A stretch of 64,000 nt of DNA from Dactylorhiza incarnata (lineage: Eukaryota; Streptophyta; Magnoliopsida; Asparagales; Orchidaceae): the NCBI GenBank assembly GCA_033032865.1, contig JAWHQI010000185.1:2542001-2606000 (forward strand), written 5' to 3'. A program made the translations under genes and the position numbers. Below the pieces are notes generated by a model. The model made no database searches. It was not told the DNA's origin and was given only the letters and a program-made list of their open reading frames with translations. This document shows positions 41,002-52,003 of this stretch, piece after piece. The stretch's first letter is position 1. Every line of letters starts with the position of its first letter.

Positions 41002-44000
41002 TGTAACATCCCAGTGCGCGCTAGGCCCCTATGATGAAATACTTAACTAAGTGAAATAATGTGGGGTGCTACTCCCTTGCGCGCTAGGCCCCTATGATGA
41101 AATACTTAACTCAGTGAAATAATGTGGGGTGCTACTCCCTTATAACGGAACTGTTGCCTCCGAGTTATTTTGATGTGCAAAACAAAAACAAAAGGGTATT
41201 TTGGCTTTATGAGGGCTTTTTATATGGCTGAAATTGAAAAGTGGGTGCCAATAGCTATTGTTAATTCCTTATTTAATGACTGTAGTTTAACTTGGGCTGC
41301 AAATAGCTTTGGCTGGCATATTTCATATAAGCAGTGGCTTTGTTTATTCAGCCTCAAAACCTACCCGATCGATCGGCTGCTGTCATTTCTCCTTCTCCCT
41401 CGACGGTGTCGCTCTAGGGCATAGTGTCGATCTCCTCCCCCGTTCTCCTTTTCTTCTCTTAATCTTACGGAAAAGATGTATATTTTGGGCTGTTCAAGAA
41501 TCGTGTGCAAGGATTCGCGGCTTGCGGCTTTGATTGAGCTGAAGCTGTGTTGGATTAAGGGTTTTTGGAGAAGCAGAACCTTGGTTTGTTTGTCTCCTAA
41601 AGCACTGTGATCTCCTTGTTTTCCTCTTCTTTCTTAAGTTTTATTTGATGAAAAATATTAGGGCTTGAGCTTAGTTGACAGGCTATATGTGTTTCATAGG
41701 GGGAGGGGGTTCTGCTGTAGTAGACTGTTGTTTCATCTTCATGGTTTGTAGAGGATTTTAGTTCTAATTTTGGTTTGGTGTTGCTATTCCCATTGCAGTT
41801 CCTGGTTTGGGAAAATGTTGCTCTTAAGTTGGGGATTTGTTGGTTGTTGCTTTATGCAGTCCATTACCTACCTGTACACAGTTGTGGTGTTTTCTATTTT
41901 TTTTGTGATCGGCTGCTGTGCTGTGGGTTCTTGATGGTTTTCTAGTAGACTGTTGTGCTGCTATCCTTTTACTCTGTTACTGCTATGATTAGTCCTAGTT
42001 TCTCTTTTGTTGTGTGGATTGGCCGGCTCCTGCAGTTCCTGTTTAATTGGGTGTTTTCTGTTAGAATCGGAGGGGGATCCTGGCCAAATGATTTAGGTTG
42101 TTATGTTGACTGAAAATCAGCATTGACTTCTTGATATTGGGCTGCTTTCTGCAGCCATAGGGCTGTTCTTGTGCTGCTATTTCTTTACTCTATCACTGTT
42201 ATGGTTGTTACTGCTATACCTTCTCCTTGTTGGCCGACTACTCGTTCTCCTGTCCTAGTAAATGTTGTTAACTATTTCAGCATTGGGATTGGTGGTTTGG
42301 CTAAAGTCCTACATTCCATAGTGCAGTTTGGTTATTCTGAGACAGTCCAATAAGTGATATGCTGTTTTGGAATTGTTTTGATTGTGGGGACACTCTTCTT
42401 GCAGCCCCTTTTTGTATGTTGTCCTTACTTGATCAATCCTTGAAATGTTTAGGTCACCCATAGAGGTCAACGTCAACACTCTAACTGTGATGCAACCCCG
42501 ATAAAATATGTTCTTTAATAATAGGAATTCAGTCTATATATGAACTGCTATCTTACAGGGGGATTCCTATTCCTATTCCTATTCCTATTCCTATGTGCTG
42601 CCATTTATACTCCTATACCTGGGAAGAAATTTTAGGTAGGAGCCACTGGGATCTGGGTTTAGGACTCAACGTGAATGTTGTAGCCTTGGTGAGAGCTTTC
42701 CAAAATGGGGTGGCACAAAACTTGCGTTAGAAGTCCTGGTGTACGTAGATACACGGATTGTTTAAAAGGACTTGGATTAGAAGTCCTGGTGTATGTTGAT
42801 ACACGGATACAAATGGACCCCGCTGGGAAGGATTACTTATGGTGGGTCTACGGGCTTGCTAGTCGTGACACCGACAGAAGCCGACAGTAGACTCTAGACC
42901 GGTAGGGTTGGACACTTGGTGCTCACCTACCCAAGTCCCCTTCTGTGTCCTTGGAGGCTCCGCTGTGTGTTCTTAGCGTCGAGCAGTATGCAGGGTCTCC
43001 GCTGTGTGTTCTTAGCGTCGAGGCGTACAGAGGCCTAGGACTAGTAGTGTTCATACCCTCCTAGTAGTGGAGGAGCTCGTTCCACTGTCTCCGTCTGGCC
43101 ACGACGGGAGATGCCTGAGCGGTTAGCTACCACTCAAAAAGCGAGAACTAAAGGTCTATATCGACATAGCAACATTGCATGGGTGAGTCTTCATATCATA
43201 ATCATTGCATTGCATTCATCCTTCATAATCATTGCATTGCACCGCATTGGATCCTCATCATATAAACTTGTATGGGCACCTTTATATGATGAGTTACCTT
43301 CATGTTCAGATCCTTAACTTATAAGCTTGTATGGGCACCCTTATAAGTTAAGTTCAATTCGGTTTATTGATACTCTGCTCATGCTTTCTTATTACTAGTA
43401 ATTGCTTACTCCTTTCTGTTATTAGTACGATATTGATACACTGCTTACTTCTTTCTGTACTAGTACTTACTCGTATTTGTACCTATTAGTTAGAGTTATT
43501 GCAAGTACTTGGGTACTTATACAACCGACATGTATATACAACCATTCCTGTCACCTGCTTGTACATATTATTGATTATTGCAGCTTTTCTTCCTTTCCAT
43601 CCGCCCGGAGCCTTGGAGTCGCCGGGGGAGCGGATGGGAAGCCACTTAGTCTTTATGACTAACGGTTGCTTTGTCCCTCTTTTTAGGAGTGTTCCTTACA
43701 GCAGCAGTGCACAGTGCTGGAGGAGGCCAGACAGGTCAGGTGTGCAGGGTTGGTGACTATGATACCTTGGTTGCCATTTGTGGCAGATGTGTGCACAGTT
43801 TGAGATGTAGCCCTTGGGGCATTTAGCTTGATACTCTGATACTGTTGCAGAAGCTCTCAGAGCTTCCTGTCTTTTGTGCTTATTTGGACTTTTACTCATG
43901 TGAATATCTTTATATGGCTTCTTGCTTTTACATTATTGATGGGTTGGCGCTGTTCAGTTGGTTTGGCCGGCAGGATAGGAGTCTTGTGGGGGAGGCTAGC

Positions 44001-44096
44001 TCGTGTGCTGGCGCTCCCGCAAGGCGGCTGTCCTGGGCATAAGACTCCCCTGGGCCATGTCATGTGTTCCGGGAGGGGGGGGGGGGGGGTCTTACA
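41002..44096 (+). repeat. LTR of chromovirus-type element L (3095 bp)
   Basis: Contains a 63-bp tandem duplication (41016-41078 and 41079-41141), a TATA-like CATATAAGC near 41325, an (ATTCCT)5 run at 42563-42592, duplicated segments around 42720-42810 (AGAAGTCCTGGTGTA) and 42960-43025 (CTCCGCTGTGTGTTCTTAGC), two perfect hairpins at 43254-43352, and a G-run of about 18 near 44071-44089, just before the end. No gene is seen; the open frames have no recognisable domain. Confidence 0.65.
43254..43352. repeat. Two perfect stem-loops with identical loop and different stems
   Basis: Hairpin 1: arms CTCATCATATAAA (43254-43266) and TTTATATGATGAG (43281-43293). Hairpin 2: arms CTTAACTTATAAG (43313-43325) and CTTATAAGTTAAG (43340-43352). 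Both have 13-bp perfect stems and the same 14-nt loop CTTGTATGGGCACC. The stems differ at many positions yet pair perfectly, which is the signature of covariation. Confidence 0.92.
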
Positions 44097-45439
44097 AATG
44101 GTATCAGCTTGCAATGATCCTGAGATAAAGAAGTCCATTAAACCACTAGGCCACCCCTGCTAGCTACATCAGTTTGAGGACAAACTGATGCAGCGGAAGC
44201 GGTGGTGTGCTCATGTGTGATTCACATTAAGTATGTCCACTTTTTTCTATAGGAAGTGCCAACCTAAGCCAAACTCGTACCCTTACGTATAGATGTTGGC
44301 TCATTCCGAGACAGTAATTGGTATTCCCATTCCAACAATTAGAGGTTGTCTGCCATAGGGTTATGCCAACCTAACTAGGATACCATTTTGGTCGACTTAG
44401 CAGGATATGTCGTGACATACCCTAACCTTATACTGATCTCGGGGATGATGTGGCCAAGCAATAAGTGACCGCAAATGATTAAGGGAAGAGTTTAACGTGA
44501 GTGTAGATGCTAGAGACTCACACCCTGGGATTTCTATCCTAGATATGGAGTAATATTATCACCTTACCCAAAATATTAGGGCTAATGAGATTGGTGCCTG
44601 AAATCTATCGTCAGCTTAGTAAGAGACCACCAAGCATGTCCTTTATACTGTATGATAAGAATTCGGATCCAAAGAAGGCTCATTGTGGGACGAATGTGTT
44701 ATATTGGTGGTAGAAGAAACTCAGTCGAAGAGATACGGGGGCTTATCTCTTCGTTTATTGGGCTAGTTACGTACCGGGTAATTGGATGTTATTTGTACAT
44801 GCTCTCATTACAATGAGATGCAGCTTGGTCGTTGCCGTAAAATTTGAATTTCTACATCACGGCTAATATATAAGTGCATCATCACGGGGATCTATAGGGT
44901 AAGAACTCTAAGTCGAGGAGGATATGCCCCTAAGGTTTGTGCCTATACGTGAGATGAATGTACCATATGGGCGGTGGATGAAATTTAGTCCAAAAACGTA
45001 CGGGGGCTTGTCCCTTCGTTTATTGGCCTAGCAGATGGGCCAATTGGGATTCTACCAGGAGCCAAAAATCTTTGTGGCCTACTTCACTTAGCCTTGCTAC
45101 AATGAGTTTTTCCCATTTAAGTCGTTACAAGCCATTGATATTGGAATTTGGCACTCCTTGATGAATGAGTTCATCTTAAGCAAGGGGATTGATTGAACAC
45201 CATGTTTTGATTTACAGTGAGTTCACCCCCAGAGTAATAGAGGTGAGTACCTTAAGGATGAGCAGGTCTTCACTCTAAATGAAGACTATGCAGAGAAGTA
45301 AACTGTAACGCAGCGTTGTAATGTCTCTCAAGGATCAAAGGTCGATCTGACGACCGCATGACAAATTCTGGGGGACGCCTTAAAATTTGTTAAGTGGGAA
45401 TTGTATCGATTGCTGATCAAAGAGGTGTGTTTACAAGCG
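44097..45439. other. Internal non-coding DNA of element L
   Basis: TGGTATCAG at 44099-44107 is a partial Met-tRNA primer site. No ORF of note follows. A segment around 44690-44830 recurs in diverged form about 260 bp later at 44950-45130 (ATACGGGGGCTTATCTCTTCG versus GTACGGGGGCTTGTCCCTTCG), an imperfect tandem duplication. Ends at the AAGCG target duplication of copia I. Confidence 0.55.
45435..45439. repeat. Target-site duplication of copia I, left
   Basis: AAGCG, repeated at 49921-49925 directly after the other end of copia I. Confidence 0.9.
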
Positions 45440-46979
45440 TGAAAGGAGGTTTTAGTTCTTATTATGTTAAAGGCTCTTGTTTAAGTTTTACTTTAAAGTA
45501 ATGATATATATAAAGTATATCTATTTGCTGAGTGAGTAATTTAAACAAACACTAAGAGGGTATAATAATCACAGCACAAATAGAAAATGAAATAAAGCAA
45601 AAACGACACACCCAGATGACACAAGATATATAGTAGTTCCCCAAAACCTGGGTACATCTACTCTTCTACCCACTGGTAGGAATCCACTAGGAGTTTTTGA
45701 TAAGGTGCCCTCACACCAAGGTGATTTTGATAAGGTGTCCACACACTAGGTGAGCTGTTGATAAGGTGCTCTAACCAAGATGCAGGTTTTTGCTAAGGTG
45801 CCCTGTCACCGAGATTAACTTTTGAAGGGAGTTATAACCCTTTACAAGATGGGAAGGAGAAAGGGAAAAGATATATTATTCTTCTCTTTGCTGAGAAGAC
45901 TCTTGAAGATCCTGATTGGTAGTTGAGTTGGATCTTGATGATGATGTTGAAGGAAGCTCCCCTTGTCTGATTTAGAATAGATGACAGCTTGTGGAGGCTT
46001 CTTCTCTAAATTGCAAATCCTCTTTTCTTCTTCTTGCAGTTTTGATCCTGAGCAAGTAATAGTGATTGGTGTCTCAGGATGTATGTGATCTGCAAGAGAA
46101 AAGGTTTAGCAAAAACAGAACAAGATAAAGTAATAAATTTGTTCTCTGTTTTTGCCCATGTTCTTCTTTTTCTCTTCTTCTTCTTCTTCTTCTTCTCTTT
46201 TTCCTGCACAGATGATGTAAAAAATGTATTTTTTTTGTCTCTCTTTTTTTAATCTGTACCGCAATATATTATATTATATATATATATAATCTATTGTAAG
46301 AGAGAGCAGAATATATTCTGCTATATATAATAATCTACTATATTTCTTCTACTGTATAAAGTCTGTTGTTGTATAAAAGCTGTTGTCCTCTTTCCTTCTT
46401 TTGCTTGCTGCACGGCTATAGCAATTAATGCTTCTGCCAACGGCTATATTATTAAATGCATGCATGCTGTAATGTCAGAACAATAATATATATAGCAAGA
46501 TATAAAATATAATAAAGAAATATTGCTTTAAATAAAATCTGACAGCATATTAAATAAGAAGGATAATTCTTCCTAAATTTCGTGGACCTGAGCTCTCCTT
46601 TCGTCGAGCTCATCATTCCATTCGTCGACCAGATAATTAAAATTACTGTTTCTGAAAGTATGCTGGAATTCGTCGAGCGGCGTTCAACATTCGCAGAGCG
46701 CCGTTCGACATTCGCAGAGCACCGTTCGACATTCGCAGAGAATATGTATAATATAATTCTTAGAGCGTCGTTCGACATTCGCAGAGCGCCGTTCGACATT
46801 CGTTGAACGCAGAGAATATGTATTAATTTTATTCTTCTCTTTATTTTCTGCCTATTAATTATGTCTCTTTTTCAGTCTTCTTTCTTAATGGGATTTAATC
46901 TAAGTTATAAGATATGTTATGATATAAACTTAGATACTAAAGGTGGATCCTAACTCAAATCAAAACTAAGGTTCCAACA
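45440..46979 (-). repeat. 3' LTR of copia I
   Basis: Minus strand TGTTGGAACC to TCCTTTCA. Motif array 46578-46805, AT-rich TATA region near 46260-46290, and four imperfect units of the TTTTGATAAGGTGCCCTCAC type at 45687-45825 in R/U5. Confidence 0.88.
46578..46805. repeat. U3 motif array of I (TTCGTCGA / GCCGTTCGAC)
   Basis: Three TTCGTCGA sites, then four to five copies of a 22-bp unit like GCCGTTCGACATTCGCAGAG. Repeated at 49520-49745 in the other LTR. Less palindromic than the other arrays. Confidence 0.8.
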
Positions 46980-47409
46980 ATCTCCCCCTATTTGAGTTGG
47001 GATCCTAATGCAAATTAAGACTAGGTTCTAACAATCTCTCCCTATTTGGTTTAGGATACCTGAGCATAAAAAGTCTTTAAATAACTTAAGGCTTAAGGGA
47101 TAGAGATTATTTTCTTAAATTTCTTCTTTAAAACTTAGCAATTTCTAATTTCCTAAATCTTGATTTTAAATAGGAATTTTAATATGTGAATTGCTTGCTG
47201 TTATAGATTCTAAGAATTTGAAAATCATAAATACAAAGTCTGATAGCTTCTTTCTATTGAATTCCCTTTAAATAGAAGAGACTCACACTAAGTGTCATGA
47301 TCATTTCTGATCAATGCAACTACAGTAGAATGCTCAACATGATTTTAGGAGAAAATATGGAAGAATGTGAAGTTATCTGACTTGTTTTTAAGATAAAAAT
47401 TCAAAAATC
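46980..47409 (-). other. 3' non-coding region of copia I with duplicated polypurine tract
   Basis: AATCTCCCCCTATTTGAG at 46979-46996 is the polypurine tract beside the LTR. A second, diverged copy, AATCTCTCCCTATTTGG, lies about 55 bp further in at 47034-47050, with the same flanks (GGTTC-AACA, GGATCC/GGATAC). The remainder is AT-rich without features. Confidence 0.7.
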
Positions 47410-47883
47410 TTAAAACTGCTGTTTAATTATAATCTGAGTTAAAATATTAAAAAGTTTAAAGATTTGTCTGATAGATAGATATTTTGGCCTTTTTATTTCA
47501 TTAAAGAAAAATTTTGAAAATTTATTTTTATTTTGCTGAACATAAGAAATTTCTTTTTCTTTATAAGTTTGTTTATCGGCTTTAAATATCTTATTTTTTA
47601 AACAGATAGTTTCTCCTACAGAAATTTTGAAAGGAGTTAAATTAATTATTTTTGTTAACTCTTTTCTGATTTCAGTTTCAGAATTTATCACATTTGTATA
47701 TATTAACTCAAAATTTGATATAATTCCTTTTTCTGATTCTGATTCAGAATTTATCAAATCTGTAAATGGTGAGTTCAAAACAGATGTGAAATCAGAGGCA
47801 AAATTAGGAAATGTTGTTACCTCTTTTACCTTTTCTTTATCAGATTCAGCAACTGATTTGTAATCTGAGCCAAATATTGCCAA
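47410..47883 (-). pseudogene. Gag-derived second frame of copia I
   Basis: A 157-codon frame after the gag N-terminus, out of phase with it. Rich in Ser, Glu, Lys and Asn (NSESESEKGIISNFE, then KFFFNEIKR), with no zinc knuckle or known domain. The position suggests a rearranged gag C-terminus, as in copia D, but homology is not clear to me. Confidence 0.45.
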
Positions 47884-47930
47884 AATGCAAAAAGCTGTGG
47901 CTTTTTGTTCTTCTTTTTCTTCTTCTTCAC

Positions 47931-48311
47931 TTAGAGTAATGATGGTTCTGCATCAAAAATAGTGTTAGTGGAAGAAGTAGGAATGTATTCATTTACCATC
48001 CTAGAGAGGGAGTGCCAGATGCCCTTTGCTGAAGTGCAATCAGTCACTTTTAGAAGAATGTCATCAGACATTGATTTAGCCAGTATCTCCATGGCTATGG
48101 CATCCGCACTGATCAACTTTTCTTGATCATCTGTTGAAGAAGAGGTAGATGAAGTTCCTGTCAAAACGGATTTATATATGTCTTCATCTATGGCATTCAT
48201 AAATAATTTAATTCTAATTTGCCATAAATCAAAACTATCCAAATTACATAAAGGTGGATCTAAAATAGAAAAATCTGATAGTGTCATTTGGAAAAAGCTT
48301 TTTGAAAACAA
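47931..48311 (-). pseudogene. gag N-terminus of copia I
   Basis: The likely start is the second ATG, 48287 (MTLSDFSILDPPLCNLDSF), which aligns with the D gag opening (RPPICNLEKFALWKTRIRIY; here LWQIRIKLFMNAIDEDIYKS). A UBN2-like block follows (DCTSAKGIWHSLSRMV). It ends after about 120 codons, so the capsid domain is incomplete. Seventy bases separate the start from the primer site. Confidence 0.75.
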
Positions 48312-48366
48312 ATAAGAACTAAGGTGATCTTTGTGATTTCAGGTGTTAGCCTGTGTGAAAAATCAA

Positions 48367-48382
48367 CCTCCTCTGATACCAA
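48367..48382 (-). other. Primer-binding site of copia I
   Basis: The minus strand reads TTGGTATCAGAGGAGG, complementary to initiator-Met tRNA, beside the LTR end. Confidence 0.88.
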
Positions 48383-48383
48383 T

Positions 48384-49920
48384 TGAAAGGAGGTTTTAGT
48401 TCTTATTATGTTAAAGGCTCTTGTTTAAGTTTTACTTTAAAGTAATGATATATATAAAGTATATCTATTTGCTGAGTGAGTAATTTAAACAAACACTAAG
48501 AGGGTATAATAATCACAGCACAAATAGAAAATTAAATAAAGCAAAAACGACACAGCCAGATGACACAAGATATATAGTAGTTCCCCAAAACCTGGGTACA
48601 TCTACTCTTCTACCCACTGGTAGGAATCCACTAGGAGTTTTTGATAAGGTGCCCTCACACCAAGGTGATTTTGATAAGGTGTCCACACACCAGGTGAGCT
48701 ATTGATAAGGTGCTCTAACCAAGATGCAGGTTTTTGCTAAGTTGCCCTGTCACCGAGATTAACTTTTGAAGGGAGTTATAACCCTTTACAAGATGGAAAG
48801 GAGAAAGGGAAAAGATATATTATTCTTCTCTCTGCTGAGAAGACTCTTGAAGATCCTGATTGGTAGTTGAGTTGGATCTTGATGATGATGTTGAAGGAAG
48901 CTCCCCCTATCTGATTTAGAATAGATGACAGCTTGTGGAGGCTTCTTCTCTAAATTGCAAATCCTCTTTTCTTCTTCTTGCAGTTTTGATCCTGAGCAAG
49001 TAATAGTGATTGGTGTCTCAGGATGTATGTGATCTGCAAGAGAAAAGGTTTAGCAAAAACAGAACAAGATAAAGTAATAAATTTGTTCTCTGTTTTTGCC
49101 CATGTTCTTCTTTTTCTCTTCTTCTTTTTCTTCTTCTCTTTTTCCTGTACAGAAGATGTAAAAAATGTATTTTTTTGTCTCTCTTTTTTTAATCTGTCCC
49201 GCAATATATTATATTATATATATATATAATCTATTGTAAGAGAGAGCAGAATATATTCTGCTATATATAATAATCTGCTATATTTCTTCTACTGTATAAA
49301 GTCTGTTGTTGTATAAAAGATGTTGTCCTCTTTCCTTCTTTTGCTTGCTGCAACGGCTATAGCAATTAATGCTTCTGCCAACAGCTATATTATTAAATGC
49401 TTGCATGCTGTAATGTCAGAACAATAATATATATAGCAAGATATAAAATATAATAAAGAAATATTGCTTTAAATAAAATCTGACAGCATATTAAATAAGA
49501 AGGATAATTCTGCATATATTTCGTGGACCTGAGCTCTCCTTTCGTCGAGCTCATCATTCCATTCGTCGACCAGATAATTAAAATTACTGTTTCTGAAAGT
49601 CTGCTGGAATTCGTCGAGCGGCGTTCAACATTCGCAGAGCGCCGTTCGACATTCGCAGAGCACCGTTCGACATTCGCAGAGAATATGTATAATATAATTC
49701 TTAGAGCGTCGTTCGACATTCGCAGAGCGCCGTTCGACATTCGTTGAAAGCAGAGAATATGTATTAATTTTATTCTTCTCTTTATTTTCTGCCTATTAAT
49801 TATGTCTCTTTTTCAGTATTCTTTCTTAATGGGATTTAATCTAAGTTATAAGATATGTTATGATATAAACTTAGATACTAAAGGTGGATCCTAACTCAAA
49901 TCAAAACTAAGGTTCCAACA
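48384..49920 (-). repeat. 5' LTR of copia I
   Basis: 1537 bp, near-identical to 45440-46979. Followed by AAGCG at 49921-49925. Confidence 0.9.
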
Positions 49921-49965
49921 AAGCGTCTAATTAAAGATAAAGAATACGAAATATAAGATATGTCC

Positions 49966-51466
49966 TGATCATATACACATTTATGGACTCATCCGGGCCG
50001 TTATTTAGTCAATTCACCGCACTATAGCCTTGTTACAGCTTATATTTGATAATCCATGCTAGGTGCACTTCTAGGCCCACTTTGGTGTGATTTTATGCTT
50101 ATTGTCTTTAGTAGTTTTCATGCGCTGTTAAGTGCCACTTCCAGTGGCTAGATTTGTGGTTGTGCCTGGAATAGGAGTCGTGGGAGTGTTCCCGGTGCAA
50201 TTCTGCACAGGAACACTGCGCACGATCACCGGTTCTATTGCGCACGACCACTGGTCGTGCGCCACTGATCGTGTGCACTTAACACCTTTTTCATGAGTTC
50301 TGTTTGGTGCAGTGCGCATGACAATCAATGCCAGTGCGCACGACCACCGGTCGTGCGCCACTGCTCGTGCACACTTACCATTTAATTTCCGAATTCTGTT
50401 TGCTGCAGTGCGCACGACCATCAACTCCAGTGCGCACGACCACAGGTCATGCACCACTGGTCGTGCGAACATTTTATTTTATAATTTCGTATCTTGCAGG
50501 TTCCACCCAGGCAGTGCGCACGATCGCAGAATTCTAGTGCGCACGACCACTGGTCGTGCGCCAATGACCGTGCGCAGTGTTTAATTCAGCGCCTATATAA
50601 ACGCCTGTTCCGATTTTAGGGTATTATCAAGCCGTCGGGAGCGGAGTTCCTATTCCGTACGCCGCCGACCACCACCTTGGGACGCCTCCACTTCATCTTC
50701 TATGCAAGGGGAAGCCTCCTACATCCATTCCAAGACCTCCTCCATTGTCCGTGAGTGTTCTCCATCGTCCGCAAGCCTCCAAGCAACCATTCTCTCATTC
50801 CGCCCGGTGAGAAGAAGAAGAAACCTGAAGTTGAAGACGACGGAGCTACGTAGGGAGATTGTGACAGCTCTCTACGCCGGAAGCATAGTCCGCCCGAGCC
50901 CGGAGGTAGCCCGACAACCTACCATTCCGGCCGTGAACGGCCGCTAGTCTTCACTATCGGCTATCCCTTTCTTCTCTCTTCCATTGTACTCGTTATGCTA
51001 TGTAAACTCGAATATTGTGATGTTGTTTGTTGAAATGAATGTTTCCTTGTTGTTCTTCATGGTTCGGTTGTGATTCACTCCATTTCCACTCACTCACTCG
51101 CACGCGCACGCAAGGTGTTTGTTCCGTGTTAGCAAGAGCTAACGACGGTTGTGAAGAGGTGTTTACGACCCTCACCCTTTCGCGCTAGAACACACTCCAT
51201 CCGCCTCACGAAGCACGGCATCGCGGCCGTTGCATCCATCTCACCTTACGAAGCGGTGCTTTCGATCCGCATCTCTTTTACTGTTGTTAAGATTAGGACA
51301 AACCAACCAAAAACCCCCTTTTTCATGTGTGTTTCGTTCGTATAACAAGAGTCACACTACGCGTCTCGTTCACCCAACCTGCATTCCTCAAGAGACCGAC
51401 ATTCGGGGAGGCCACTCTCCACATTTATTACTTGACAGCGACCGGTGCACTTGCCGACACGCATCA
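49966..51466 (+). repeat. 5' LTR of element B
   Basis: The start is placed at TGATCATATAC by length and by comparison with J and is uncertain by some tens of bases; the end CACGCATCA is exact. TATA box CTATATAAACG at 50593-50603, just after the palindrome array. Confidence 0.7.
50215..50580. repeat. U3 palindrome array of B, 96-107-bp tandem units
   Basis: Four units start at about 50240, 50336, 50432 and 50539, each with GCGCACGACCA. Units 1 and 4 are 23-nt perfect inverted repeats (GCGCACGACCA-C-TGGTCGTGCGC; 50240-50262 and 50539-50561). The array ends 13 bp before the TATA box. Confidence 0.9.
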
Positions 51467-51472
51467 AGTTTT

Positions 51473-51490
51473 TGGCGCCGTTGCCGGGGA
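51473..51490 (+). other. Primer-binding site of B (tRNA-Asp)
   Basis: TGGCGCCGTTGCCGGGGA, 6 bp after the LTR end. Confidence 0.93.
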
Positions 51491-51569
51491 ATGCAGGCGT
51501 GTAACGTCCCGTGTTGTGACTGTCGTCATACGAGCAGTTGTTTTTGATTTTTCTTGTTTGTGATAGTGC

Positions 51570-52003
51570 ATGCAGAGACAGGTCGCAGGTGAACTCGTAC
51601 CCTTCGATCCTGAGATTGAACGGACCGCTCGCGCGCGAAGGCGCGCTGCTGCCGCGCAAGCGGCCATGGGTGATCAGGTAGACCCAAATGATGTTGATCC
51701 GAGAATGCCCAGCATGGGGGAACATCAGCCTGGGAATGAGCAGGAGGCAGCTAGGCCTCGACCCCGCACGATGAGGGACTACACCACTCCAACTGCTGGG
51801 AGTGTGTATCCGGGGTTCGGGCCAAATATTATGAATAATCAGTTCGAGATTAAGCCAGCAATCTTGAACATCATCCGGAACAACGCTCAATTCTCCAGGC
51901 TGGCCAGCGAAGACCCGCATCTGCATCTGGCAGAATTTTCTGATATTTGCGGAACCTTCCGCTACGCAGGGATTGCTGACGACACAGTCAAGCTCAGACT
52001 GTT
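51570..52003 (+). pseudogene. gag N-terminus of element B
   Basis: Start MQRQVAGELVPFDPEIERT, sharing PFDPEIERT with the E gag. Then an Arg/Ala-rich stretch, and the Athila gag core (NNQFEIKPAILNIIRN, DPHLHLAEFSDICGTF, GIADDTVKLRLF). It is cut after about 145 codons at the junction with element C. No stop lies within the retained part. Confidence 0.88.

Larger units (their letters stand above)
45440..49920 (-). mobile_element. Non-autonomous copia element I (gag fragment only)
   Basis: Two LTRs of 1540 and 1537 bp (45440-46979, 48384-49920) surround only 1404 bp of interior. AAGCG target duplications flank the element. Minus-strand order: 5' LTR, Met-tRNA primer site, gag N-terminus, a Lys/Glu/Ser-rich second frame, polypurine tract, 3' LTR. 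There is no pol and no aORF. The gag opening and U5 resemble copia D, so I is probably a deletion derivative of the same lineage. The LTRs differ at few positions, so it moved recently, presumably using proteins supplied by another element. Confidence 0.9.
41002..49965 (+). mobile_element. Chromovirus-type gypsy fragment L (LTR plus part of interior)
   Basis: A 3.1-kb LTR (41002-44096) starting TGTAACATCCC and ending GTCTTACA, followed by a Met-tRNA-like primer site and 1.3 kb of non-coding interior to 45439. It is split by copia I and resumes for 45 bp at 49921-49965 before the B LTR. No gag-pol is seen. The LTR start and primer type suggest the Del/Tekay group of chromoviruses; this is inference. 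Confidence 0.6.
49966..52003 (+). mobile_element. Athila-type element B, 5' end only
   Basis: 5' LTR (about 49966-51466), perfect tRNA-Asp primer site 51473-51490, leader and the first 145 codons of gag, then an abrupt join to the truncated 3' LTR of element C at 52003-52006, with TTTC shared by both sides. The rest of B is missing. The LTR family is that of element J. Confidence 0.8.
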
